NCBI RefSeq assembly: GCF_001720485.1
Contig: NZ_CP017114.1
Coordinates: 2,356,001-2,420,000 of the forward strand
DNA length: 64,000 nucleotides
Reading direction: 5' to 3'
DNA from: Cobetia marina
Lineage (GTDB): Bacteria; Pseudomonadota; Gammaproteobacteria; Pseudomonadales; Halomonadaceae
Below, one piece after another: positions 25,228 through 33,918 of the stretch (positions are counted from its first letter, which is position 1; each line of letters begins with the position of its first letter). The notes below the pieces were generated by a model. It was not told the DNA's origin and ran no database searches. It worked only from the letters and a program-made list of their open reading frames with translations. A program made the position numbers and the translations under genes.

Positions 25228-26235
25228 TCAATCGCCGAGGTTGCCGCCCTTCTTGCTGCGCCTGGCTCCCGCCTTCCCGGAGGACTTGCCGGAAGACTTG
25301 TCAGAGGGCTTGCCAGAGGGCTTGCCAGACGATTTCGCGGTGGACGACCTGGCTGCCCTGGCCTTGGAACCGATGCCGACATCCGGCTTGTCCGAGGGCT
25401 GAGCGGACTGATTGGCAGTGGACGTGCCAGCGGTCGTGCTCGTCTCAGGCATGCTCGCGTCTGCGTCTGCCTTCCCCTCACCAGCTGCCGGCTCCTTGAG
25501 CAGCCCGAGGCGCTGGCCGACTTCCTTCCACAACTCTCGGTAGCTTGCCGCCGGAGCACTGTTGCGCGAGAAGACCGGCACCGGCTTGCGCTCGATTCCC
25601 ATGCGCTCGACGATGCTGGAGTAAGGAATATGCCCACTGAGCTGCAGCGGATGGTCCTGCTTGAGGGACTCCATCACATCCTTGTGCAAGGTCTTGCGAC
25701 GATCGACCAGCGTGAAGAATGGCCAGACAGGCACATCGAGATCGATCTCGGCCAGATAGGCATTGAGCTGCTCCAGCGTGCGCAGTGACAACACCGTCGG
25801 AATCATCGGGACCAGCAACGTATCAGCGGCCGCGAAGACCTGCTCGGAGAGAGTCGAGATACTCGGGGGGCAATCCAGGATGACGAGGTCGTAATCGTCA
25901 CGCACCGGCTTCAATACCTTGCGCAGGCGAGAGCGCTTCTCTTCCTCGAGAATGTGATCGAGATTGCGATAGGAGAACTCGGCCGGCAGGACATCCAGAT
26001 TGCGATAGTCGGTCGCCCGGATCACGCGTGACAGGTCCTGCTTGCCGCTGATCAGCTTCTCGACGCCGCCCTTGAGCTTGGGCTTGGTCCGCACATAGAA
26101 AGTCGCTGCGGCTTGAGGGTCCAGATCCCACAACAGCACTCTGAGACCACTGTTGGCAGCGACATACGCGAGGTTGATGGCAGAAGCCGTCTTGCCGACA
26201 CCGCCCTTGATGCTGTACACCGCCGCGATTTTCAT
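25228..26235 (-). CDS. Orphan ParA-family ATPase with Ser/Lys-rich tail
   Basis: The first 250 residues form a deviant-Walker ATPase: YSIKGGVGKTASAINLAYVA is the P-loop with its signature lysine, LLWDLDPQAAATFY the Walker A' region, and VILDCPPSISTLSEQV Walker B. Residues from about 255 to 335 are low in complexity and very basic, with repeated SGKPSGK-type units and a final RRSKKGG. There is no parB, no parS-like site and no replication gene beside it, and it is single copy in the operon sense. Similar ParA proteins position chemoreceptors, carboxysomes or cellulose synthase. The tail resembles the DNA- or polyanion-binding tails of H1-like proteins. The target is unknown. Confidence 0.88.
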   Translation of the reverse strand: MKIAAVYSIKGGVGKTASAINLAYVAANSGLRVLLWDLDPQAAATFYVRTKPKLKGGVEKLISGKQDLSRVIRATDYRNLDVLPAEFSYRNLDHILEEEKRSRLRKVLKPVRDDYDLVILDCPPSISTLSEQVFAAADTLLVPMIPTVLSLRTLEQLNAYLAEIDLDVPVWPFFTLVDRRKTLHKDVMESLKQDHPLQLSGHIPYSSIVERMGIERKPVPVFSRNSAPAASYRELWKEVGQRLGLLKEPAAGEGKADADASMPETSTTAGTSTANQSAQPSDKPDVGIGSKARAARSSTAKSSGKPSGKPSDKSSGKSSGKAGARRSKKGGNLGD

Positions 26236-26311
26236 TGCAGATCAACTCCCTGTTTTTCTCAAGGCTACCACATCGTGGCGGCAATTCGAGTACAGGGAGA
26301 TGTCGGACTGA

Positions 26312-26977
26312 TCAGGCGCCTTCACGCCCGGCGATGAAGCCTCTCGCCAGCAGTTGACGCGTCAACCAGCCAAGCAACAGACCGTACATCGGGAGGAAGA
26401 GCAGCAGCGAAATGATCAACTTGATGGCGTAGTCCACCCAGGCGATCTCGACCCAATGCGCCGCCATGAAGACGTCCGGGCCATTGCGAAATGCCACCGA
26501 AAAGAAGGCGAAGGTATCGGCGAGATTGCCGAAGAGCGTCGATGCCATGGGCGCGACCCACCAGTGAGCATTGCGACGCAGACGATCAAAGACCTGAATA
26601 TCCAACAGCTGGCCGATCACATAGGCGATGAAGCTCGCCAGCGCAATGCGTGCCACGACCAGATTGAACTCGCCCAACGCCTCGATCCCGGCAAGGCTGC
26701 CGCCATGGAAGATCACCGAGATCATGTAGCTGACCAGCAATGCCGGCAGCATGACCAGCGCGATGATGCGGCGAGCATGTACCTTGCCGAACAGCCGGAC
26801 GGTCAGGTCAGTGGCCAGGAAGATGAACGGGAAGCTGAAGGCACCCCAGGTGGTATGGAAGCCGAACAGTGTCATCGGCAACTGCACCAGGTAGTTGCTG
26901 GCCGTGATGATCAGGATATGAAACAGGGACAGTGCGACGAGCGCACGACGCGATTGACTCGCGGTGAGGAGGAGCAT
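26312..26977 (-). CDS. yhhQ: Queuosine precursor transporter (YhhQ family)
   Basis: This is a six-helix membrane protein of 221 residues that imports 7-cyano-7-deazaguanine or 7-aminomethyl-7-deazaguanine for queuosine synthesis. The family marks are FPFIFLATDLTVRLFGKVHAR, ALASFIAYVIGQLLDIQVFDRLR and STLFGNLADTFAFFSVAF. The start at 26977 (MLLLTASQSRR) has AAGGA upstream; the longer frame is a leader. I looked for a preQ1 riboswitch before it and did not see one. It follows the terminator of the symporter gene and stands 76 bases from parA. Confidence 0.9.
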   Translation of the reverse strand: MLLLTASQSRRALVALSLFHILIITASNYLVQLPMTLFGFHTTWGAFSFPFIFLATDLTVRLFGKVHARRIIALVMLPALLVSYMISVIFHGGSLAGIEALGEFNLVVARIALASFIAYVIGQLLDIQVFDRLRRNAHWWVAPMASTLFGNLADTFAFFSVAFRNGPDVFMAAHWVEIAWVDYAIKLIISLLLFLPMYGLLLGWLTRQLLARGFIAGREGA

Positions 26978-27090
26978 CTGAGGTCCTTTTTGGTTCCAGG
27001 CCAACAGCAGGGGTGAGGGAACCCTGACAGACGGCATAACAGCTGACGATTGACGGTATCTCGCGCGATATCTCGCCGTCGAGAACCAGA

Positions 27091-27123
27091 ATGGCCGCGC
27101 ATCGTATCACGATGCGCGGCCAT
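27091..27123 (-). terminator. Hairpin terminator after the alanine symporter
   Basis: ATGGCCGCGCATCG (27091-27104) pairs perfectly with 27110-27123 around TATCA. On the minus strand it lies 90 bases after the symporter stop and before yhhQ. Confidence 0.75.
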
Positions 27124-27210
27124 TGGCATGTCAACTCACGGAGATTCTGACCGGGTGGTCAGGGAGAGGTGGACGCCTCATTCCGCACCGCGGGCTTTCA
27201 TGGGTGACGC

Positions 27211-28661
27211 TCATTTCTTCCAGATGGCGGGGTCGACCTTGCCCTTGAGCTCCGGGAACTTCTCGGGGTCGAAGGTCGGCTCCTGACCGGCCTTGTGCTG
27301 ACGGTCGTAGTCCTTGAAGATCCGGAAGGCCAGCGGCGACAGCAGCAGGATGGCGATCAGGTTGATCAGCGCCATCGCCCCCATCGACAGGTCAGCGAAG
27401 TTCCAGATGTTCTTGAGACTGGCGACTGCGCCCAGCATCACCATGCCCAGCACCGCAAAGCGATAGATCATGATGACCGGCTTGGCGTTCTTCTTGCCCG
27501 AGATGTACTCGATGTTGGACTCGCCATAGGAGTAGTTCGCCACCAGCGAGGTGAAGGCGAACAGCAGAATGGCGATCGCCACGAAGCCACCCCCCAGCTG
27601 CCGACCTGCGAGGTCAACGCCGCCTGGGTGATCTGGATACCATCATTGCCGCCATCGTTGCCCAGCGTGCCGCTCATGATGATGATGGCAGCGGTTGCGG
27701 TGCAGATGACCAGAGTATCGATGAAGACGCCCAGCATCTGGACGAAGCCCTGGGAGGCCGGGTGCCGGGTGGTCGCCATCGCCGCGGCATTCGGCGCAGA
27801 GCCCATGCCGGCTTCATTGGAGAACAGACCGCGCTTGATGCCGTTCATCATCGCCTGCGCGATGGTGTAGCCCAGTGCACCACCTGCTGCCTGCTCAAGA
27901 CCGAAGGCGCTGCGGAAGATGGTGCCCAGTGCCGCCGGAAGCTCGGTGATGTTGATCGCCACGACGAAGATGGCCAGCAGCAGATAGAGCAGCGCCATGA
28001 TCGGCACGATCAGCTCGGCGGTCCGCGTGATGCGCTTCATGCCACCGAAGATGATCGGCACCATCACCACGACCAGAATCACGCCCATGATCCACGGCGG
28101 CACGCTGAAGGCCTGCTCCATGGCCAGCGCGATGGAGTTGGACTGCACGGAGTTGAAGGCCAGACCGAAGGCGATGATCAGACACACGGAGAACAGGATC
28201 GCCATCCAGCGCTGCCCCAGGCCCTTCTCGATGTAGTAGGCCGGGCCACCACGGAAGGTATTGTCATCGTGTGACACCTTGTAGGCCTGGGCCAGGGTGG
28301 ACTCGATGAAACTGGTGGACATGCCCACCAGTGCCGTCATCCACATCCAGAAGATGGCACCCGGGCCACCCAAGGAAATCGCCACGGCGACACCGGCCAG
28401 GTTACCGGTACCGACACGTGCCGCCAGGGAGGTGGCCAGCGCCTGGAAGGAGGAGATCCCGCCTTCGCTACCCTGACGTGAGGTGGCCAGCAGTTTCCAC
28501 ATGTGCCCGAAGTAGCGGAACTGGATGCCCTTGGTCATGACCGTGAAGAAAAGACCCGCTCCGATGAGCAGGTAGATCAATACGCTGCCCCACAGCAGGC
28601 CATTGCCTGCATCGATCAACGCCAGAATCGGCGCTGGAATGATGGACGTTGTTTCCGACAT
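27211..28661 (-). pseudogene. Sodium:alanine symporter (AGCS family), frameshifted near the C-terminus
   Basis: From the ATG at 28661 (MSETTSIIPAPILALIDAGNG) the frame encodes a complete AGCS N-terminal part, with GTGNLAGVAVAISLGGPGAIFWMW, AYKVSHDDNTFRGGPAYYIEKG and FSNEAGMGSAPNAAAMA. It goes out of frame after QVGSWG. The remainder of the family sequence, VAIAILLFAFTSLVANYSYG onward, continues in another frame from 27582 to the stop at 27211. The break is at six C on the plus strand (27590-27595); one more base restores SWGGGFVAIAI. The gene looks otherwise intact, so a sequencing error is plausible. If real, the transporter loses its last helices. Substrates are alanine or glycine with sodium. 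Confidence 0.9.
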
Positions 28662-29172
28662 GTCGGTCTCGCTTTGGCGGGTTTTTGATCTTGTCGACGC
28701 TGCCAGGCGGCGTGAAAAGCCATGGCCTTCCTGCCGCTGGCAGCGAGCAACCACTACGAAAGGGTTGCTCGACATGCTTTGGTGAGCGCCATTCTTCATA
28801 TCCGACACGGATTAGCAAGAAGAGCATACTGAACATTGGCGTTTCACAGCGGGATTCTAGTGGGGAACCGGCGAAATGTCGGTCTTTTTCACTGCATCCT
28901 AGACTTTAGATGCACAAGGCAATGTTTCGCTGTCTGGTCCTCTCGGGCATAATGCGCCCCCTTCCCACCTGCAGGCATCGGTCAGCCTGATGCTGCAGGA
29001 CGTGTTCGGCGCATCAGCGACGCCCTCCCCCAGTTGCGACACCACGACTGCGGCCGGTCGGATGCGCCACATCAGGACGGTGCTCTTCCCTGACGCCCAC
29101 GCACCCTAACAGCCATTACGGCACCCGGCAGCGCGCATTGTCCCGGCGCCTGCCTTTGAAAACAGGTGATAC
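28662..29172. other. 511-base divergent region with a hairpin in the nhaC leader
   Basis: No gene is supported. A hairpin is visible at 28968-28999: CCTGCAG-CATC pairs with GATG-CTGCAGG with one bulged G and a 9-base loop, about 175 bases upstream of nhaC. The rest must hold the promoters of the symporter and of nhaC. I compared it with lysine and yybP-type riboswitch features and saw no match. Confidence 0.4.
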
Positions 29173-30774
29173 ATGGAACTGACCAGCTACGCGGCGTCCC
29201 CGCTTTCGCTGCTCGCCCCGATCATAGCCATCGGTCTCGCAATACTGACACGTCGCGTCATGCTCTCCCTTGGGCTGGGTATTGTCTCTGGCGCTCTGCT
29301 GCTGAATGATTTCTCACCGCTCACCACGCTGGATTATCTCTGGCGCCAGCTGGTCGCGGTCTTCGTCGAGCTGCCGGACAGCGGTCAACTGGCCGATGTC
29401 ACGCTCAACAGCTGGAATGTCTATATCCTGCTGTTTCTGCTCGCTCTCGGAGCGATGGTCGGTGTCATCACTCTGGCCGGCGGCACGCGCGCCTTCGGCA
29501 ACTGGGCGCGTGAACGGGTCACTACCCGTCGCGGCTCGCAGCTGATGACCGTCCTGCTGGGAGTCTTCATCTTCATCGATGACTACTTCAACAGCCTGGC
29601 GGTCGGCAACATCTGCCGCCCCCTGACGGATCGCCAGGGCCTGTCGCGGGCTCGTCTGGCCTATCTGATCGACTCCACCGCCGCACCGGTATGCGTGCTG
29701 ACCCCCATCTCCAGCTGGGGCGCCTACATCATCAGCTTGATCGCTGGAATCCTGGCCACGCACCACATCACCGATGTCAGCCCCTTCGGTGCCTTCCTGG
29801 AGCTTTCCGCGCTCAACTATTACGCGATTGCGGCGCTGGTGCTGGTGATCGCCTCGGCCTGGTTCGACATCAACTTCGGTGCCATGCGCCGACATGCCAT
29901 CGCCGCGCGTGATGGCGAGCTGTTTGACGCCAGCCGTGGCAATCCTCCCGGCAACACCCATGTCGAAGAGTCGGAACGTGGCCGCCCCGTGGATCTGCTG
30001 ATTCCGATCATCGTGCTGGTGATCGCCACCTTCTTCATGATCGTGCAGACCGGCGCCAGTGCGCTGGCCGCCAAGGGCGAGGCATTCGGCCTGGTGCGTG
30101 CCTTCGAGCTGACCGATGTCGCAGGATCGCTGATCATCGGCGGTGCCATCGGCCTGCTCGCCGCCGTGATGATGCTGCTGCGTCACCGCATGGGCACTGG
30201 CCGCAGCATCGGTGCCATCGTCCAGGGCGCGCGCTCGATGCTGCCGGCCGTCTATATCCTGGTGTTCGCCTGGATGCTGACCGGCATCATCGGCTCACTC
30301 GGCACGGGCGAATACCTGGCGACGCTGGTGGATGGCGTGGTCTCCCCCACCTGGCTTCCGATGTTGCTGTTCGTGCTGTCCGGTCTGATGGCCTTCGCCA
30401 CCGGCACCAGCTGGGGCACCTTTGGCATCATGCTGCCGATCGCCGGAGACATGGCGGCAGCCACCGAGATCGCGATGATGCTGCCGATGATGGGTGCCGT
30501 ACTGGCGGGCTCGGTCTTCGGTGACCACTGCTCACCGATTTCCGACACCACCATCCTGTCCTCGACGGGCGCGAGCTGCCATCACATCGATCACGTCATG
30601 ACCCAGTTGCCCTACGCGCTGCTGGGCGCCTGCATCTCGTTGCTGGCGTACCTGGTGATGGGCCTGACCGACAGCACGCTGTTCGGCTGGCTGAGTCTGG
30701 CAGGGCTGCTGGTCGTCAGCATCGCCTGGCTTGCCCGTCGGGAACGCGCCAACCCCGTGGTCGCACGCACCTGA
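29173..30774 (+). CDS. Na+/H+ antiporter NhaC family protein
   Basis: This 533-residue membrane protein has about twelve hydrophobic segments. Conserved pieces are FIFIDDYFNSLAVGNICRPLTD, LIDSTAAPVCVLTPISSWGAY, ATGTSWGTFGIMLPIAGDM and GSVFGDHCSPISDTTILSSTGA, the last two being diagnostic of NhaC. Members exchange sodium for protons, and some exchange or import organic acids or amino acids such as lysine; the leader gives no indication which. It is divergent from the alanine symporter and followed by a strong terminator. The role in a salt-adapted cell is pH and sodium balance. Confidence 0.9.
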   Translation: MELTSYAASPLSLLAPIIAIGLAILTRRVMLSLGLGIVSGALLLNDFSPLTTLDYLWRQLVAVFVELPDSGQLADVTLNSWNVYILLFLLALGAMVGVITLAGGTRAFGNWARERVTTRRGSQLMTVLLGVFIFIDDYFNSLAVGNICRPLTDRQGLSRARLAYLIDSTAAPVCVLTPISSWGAYIISLIAGILATHHITDVSPFGAFLELSALNYYAIAALVLVIASAWFDINFGAMRRHAIAARDGELFDASRGNPPGNTHVEESERGRPVDLLIPIIVLVIATFFMIVQTGASALAAKGEAFGLVRAFELTDVAGSLIIGGAIGLLAAVMMLLRHRMGTGRSIGAIVQGARSMLPAVYILVFAWMLTGIIGSLGTGEYLATLVDGVVSPTWLPMLLFVLSGLMAFATGTSWGTFGIMLPIAGDMAAATEIAMMLPMMGAVLAGSVFGDHCSPISDTTILSSTGASCHHIDHVMTQLPYALLGACISLLAYLVMGLTDSTLFGWLSLAGLLVVSIAWLARRERANPVVART

Positions 30775-30796
30775 TGGACTGATCGCTCCACGCAAG

Positions 30797-30839
30797 AACA
30801 CAAGGCCCCCGTCATGGTTCATGACGGGGGCCTTGTGTT
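30797..30839. terminator. Bidirectional terminator after nhaC
   Basis: A perfect 20-bp stem (30797-30816 with 30820-30839) has a 3-base loop GTT. It separates nhaC from the converging acyl-CoA synthetase. Confidence 0.93.
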
Positions 30840-30894
30840 TGCGGCAGGCGCGATCTGCGCCCAAGCGTTCACTCACCGGCAATGCTCACGTCAC

Positions 30895-32865
30895 TCAAGC
30901 ACTGCGCGCCTGCCCGGCCAGACCGACGCCTGCATCGCTCAATGCCTCACGCACATCCTCCAGACTCGCCGGGTCATCGATGGTCGAGGGAATCTGGTAC
31001 TGCTCTCCCGCAGCGATCTGACGGATCATCTTGCGCAGAATCTTGCCGGAGCGTGTCTTGGGCAGCCGCTCGACGATCAGTACGTCCTTGAGCGAGGCGA
31101 TCGCCCCTATCTCATCGCGCACACGCTGCGCCAGCGCCTGACGAAGAGCAGATTCGTCACCGCGCCAGGCATCCTTGATGATCACCAGTCCCAGCGGCAT
31201 CTCGCCCTTGAGCGAATCCTCGATGCCGATCACCGCACATTCCGCCACTGCCTCGTGTGAGCCGAGGACCTGTTCCATTTCCCCGGTGGACAGGCGATGC
31301 CCTGCCACATTGATGACGTCATCGATGCGCCCCATCACGAAGAGGTAGCCGTCCTCGTCAAGATAGCCGCCGTCTCCCGTCAGATAGTAGCCGGGGTACG
31401 CCGCCAGGTAGGCGGCGTGGAAACGCGCGGGATTGTGATAGAGCCCCGTGAGACACCCGGGCGGCAGCGGCTGCTGAATGACCACGTTGCCCTGCACTCC
31501 GGGTTCGACCTCGTCTCCCAGGCCATCGAGCACCTGCACATTGAAACCGGGCAACGGCCAGGTCGCACTGCCCGCGCGTGCCTCGACCGGCGCTCGGGGA
31601 CCACTCCCCTGCCGAGTGATCATGTCGAGACCGAGCAGATTTCCCGCGACCGGCCAGCCGGTTTCCGTCTGCCACCAGTGATCCACGATCGGCACTGGCA
31701 GCAGGTCATTCAACCAATGATAGGTGGGAGGATCGAGTCGCTCCCCCGCCAGGAACAGGCTGCGCAGACTGGACAGGTCACGCCCGGCCATCAGGCTGGC
31801 GTCGGGGTCTTCCTTCTTGATGGCTCTGAAGGCGGTCGGTGCCGTGAAGAAGCAGTTGATCCGATACTCCTCGATCAAGCGCCAGAAGGCTCCGGCATCC
31901 GGCGTCCTGACCGGCTTGCCTTCATACATGACCGTCGAGGCTCCCACCAGCAACGGGCCATAGACGATATAGGAATGCCCCACGACCCAGCCGATATCGG
32001 AGGCTGCCATGAAGGTGTCCCCCGGGCGGGTCCCGTAGAGAATTTCCATGGAGTAATGCAGTGCCACGGCGTAGCCGGCGTGATCGCGCACCACACCCTT
32101 GGGCGTCCCGGTGGTGCCTGAGGTATAGAGGATATAGAGCGGCTCGCTTCCCAGCATGCTGACCGCTTCCGTGGCCTGGGCATGCGCCAGACATTCCTGC
32201 CAATCGTGGTCTCGCGGCCCCAGGGTGGCTAGTTGCTGCTCACGCTGCAGGATCAGGCAGGCCTCTGGCGTATGCGTCGCAAGTTCGATCGCCTCATCCA
32301 GCCACGGCTTGTAGGGAATGACACGGTCGACCTCGATGCCACAGGAGGCCGACAGGATGACCTTGGGCGTCGCATCATCGATCCGTACGGCCAGCTCCTT
32401 GGGGGAGAATCCTCCGAAGACCACGGAATGCACCGCCCCCAGGCGTGCGCAGGCCAGCATCGCCATCGCGGCCTCCGCCACCATCGGCATGTAGATGATC
32501 ACGCGATCACCCTTCTCGACCCCCTTGTCACGCAGGGCACCCGCCAGCCTGGCCACTTCGTCGCGAAGCTCTCGATAGGTGTACTGGCACTTGCTGTCAG
32601 TGACGGGAGAGTCCCAGTAGAGCGCCACCTGATCCCCGCGGCCATTGGCCACGTGATGATCCAGCGCGGCATGACAGATATTCATCTCGCCATCAATGAA
32701 CCAACGGGCGTGCTCCTGGGCATCCCAAGCCAGGATGGTCGCTGGATCACGGAACCAGACGATGCGCCTGGCCTGCTCAGCCCAGAAGTCCTCTGGCGCT
32801 TGATTGGCACGCGAGACAAGTGATTCGTAGTGCTCGCGTGCGGATCGCTTGGCGGTCTCAGGCAT
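30895..32865 (-). CDS. Acetyl/propionyl-CoA synthetase (PrpE / ACSS3-like)
   Basis: This 656-residue AMP-forming ligase activates a short-chain acid to its CoA ester. The adenylation motifs are ILYTSGTTGTPKGVVRDHAG, WWQTETGWP and GRIDDVINVAGHRLSTGEME, and the catalytic lysine is in LPKTRSGKILRKMIRQIA. DFWAEQARRIVWFRDP and the VVRDHAGYAVAL stretch place it nearer propionate-CoA ligase (PrpE) than Acs. The start has no prp operon neighbours, so the gene is probably a general propionate or acetate scavenging enzyme. In these enzymes the lysine is often controlled by acetylation. Confidence 0.88.
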   Translation of the reverse strand: MPETAKRSAREHYESLVSRANQAPEDFWAEQARRIVWFRDPATILAWDAQEHARWFIDGEMNICHAALDHHVANGRGDQVALYWDSPVTDSKCQYTYRELRDEVARLAGALRDKGVEKGDRVIIYMPMVAEAAMAMLACARLGAVHSVVFGGFSPKELAVRIDDATPKVILSASCGIEVDRVIPYKPWLDEAIELATHTPEACLILQREQQLATLGPRDHDWQECLAHAQATEAVSMLGSEPLYILYTSGTTGTPKGVVRDHAGYAVALHYSMEILYGTRPGDTFMAASDIGWVVGHSYIVYGPLLVGASTVMYEGKPVRTPDAGAFWRLIEEYRINCFFTAPTAFRAIKKEDPDASLMAGRDLSSLRSLFLAGERLDPPTYHWLNDLLPVPIVDHWWQTETGWPVAGNLLGLDMITRQGSGPRAPVEARAGSATWPLPGFNVQVLDGLGDEVEPGVQGNVVIQQPLPPGCLTGLYHNPARFHAAYLAAYPGYYLTGDGGYLDEDGYLFVMGRIDDVINVAGHRLSTGEMEQVLGSHEAVAECAVIGIEDSLKGEMPLGLVIIKDAWRGDESALRQALAQRVRDEIGAIASLKDVLIVERLPKTRSGKILRKMIRQIAAGEQYQIPSTIDDPASLEDVREALSDAGVGLAGQARSA

Positions 32866-33270
32866 GGCTTACCTCGTTGACGATGCTGGCACGGGGTTCA
32901 TGGCATGGCGTTGCCATCAGAAAGCAGTATCACGCCTTACGCGCCTTCGACTCGGGGACTGCGCCTGGAAGATGCCGGCAGCTGGCGACCCCAAGTGTCC
33001 CACCACGCTGATGGCAGGTGACGCGCATGCGCACTATCAGAACCTTAGGCCAAAACCCGACCGTGTGAATGTCAGATGAGGCATCCAACCCTGGTCAGTT
33101 CGTCGTATGACATCATCGACACGCAGTGAAACGAACGACCGTATGTCGACCAGCGTCAGGAAAAGGAAAAGTCCACCCCTGATCAGGCCACCCTCGATGA
33201 TTTATCGTTTAATATTGCCTTGGACGTAGCACGCGGAGTTATTGATGATTCACTAAAACAAGGATACTTC
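32866..33270. other. 405-base divergent intergenic region
   Basis: This is the shared promoter region of the acyl-CoA synthetase (minus) and the ArsR-type gene (plus). No gene and no clear operator palindrome were recognised. Confidence 0.4.
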
Positions 33271-33687
33271 ATGCCTGACACCACAAGGACGGCCAATCTG
33301 ATGATGGAATCCCCCAGACAGCACCGGAGCTCACCAATGAATGCCAAGGTCTCAACCGCGAGGAAACCCGCCATGCCTGCGCAAGATGATGTCATCACGT
33401 TACACCAGGCAGGTGATCGCGTGATCGAGGAAGCCACTGCCCTGTTGAAGGCGATGGGCAACGAAAATCGCTTGCGAATTCTCTGCCTGCTCAGTGAAAG
33501 CGAAATGTCGGTCAGTGAACTGAATTCACGTCTCGAACTTTCCCAGTCAGCCCTGTCGCAGCATCTGGCCATTCTGCGTCGCGAAGGCATGGTGCGGACT
33601 CGCCGGGCGTCACAGACCATCTACTACTCACTGCTGGGCCCCAACGCTGCAGGCGTGATCCGCACGCTTCAACAACTCTATCGCTGA
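33271..33687 (+). CDS. ArsR/SmtB-family regulator, BigR-like
   Basis: This 138-residue winged-helix repressor carries KAMGNENRLRILCLLSESEM and SVSELNSRLELSQSALSQHLAILRREGMVRTRR. The typical metal-binding ELCVCDL motif is absent. A single cysteine in ILCLL corresponds to the first redox cysteine of BigR/SqrR-type sulfide sensors, but the second cysteine near the C-terminus is missing, so any redox response must differ. AAGGA stands six bases before the start at 33271; earlier and later ATGs are possible. No metal or sulfide resistance gene is adjacent, so its target is unknown. Confidence 0.87.
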   Translation: MPDTTRTANLMMESPRQHRSSPMNAKVSTARKPAMPAQDDVITLHQAGDRVIEEATALLKAMGNENRLRILCLLSESEMSVSELNSRLELSQSALSQHLAILRREGMVRTRRASQTIYYSLLGPNAAGVIRTLQQLYR

Positions 33688-33689
33688 AA

Positions 33690-33718
33690 AAGGGCGCCAG
33701 TCGAAGACTGACGCCCTT
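33690..33718 (+). terminator. Hairpin terminator after the ArsR gene
   Basis: AAGGGCGCCAGTC pairs with GACTGACGCCCTT, with one mismatch and the loop GAA, immediately after the stop codon. Confidence 0.8.
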
Positions 33719-33918
33719 GAGGGAAGCCATCGGGTCATCCGGTCACGCCCTGTCGTGACGTGATGCCATGACCAGGCTGAGCCAGACCCGCAACATCACC
33801 GGGTCTCTCGCACCTTCCTCACTCCTCGATTGACGGATGGCCAGGGAATGGCCGCCATTGCCCGCAGACTTGCATTCGTGCAGGGCCTGGCGCTTGCAGA
33901 TCACGATTCGCGAAGTTC

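Noticed and set aside
26978..27090. preQ1 riboswitch before yhhQ
   Set aside because: No pseudoknot-forming C-rich loop with an A-rich tail was recognised; only the upstream gene's terminator is evident.
28809..29172. Lysine riboswitch before nhaC
   Set aside because: The characteristic conserved core was not found; only one bulged hairpin is visible.
33220..33270. TTG start for the ArsR gene
   Set aside because: The ATG at 33271 has a well-placed AAGGA, while the TTG has none.
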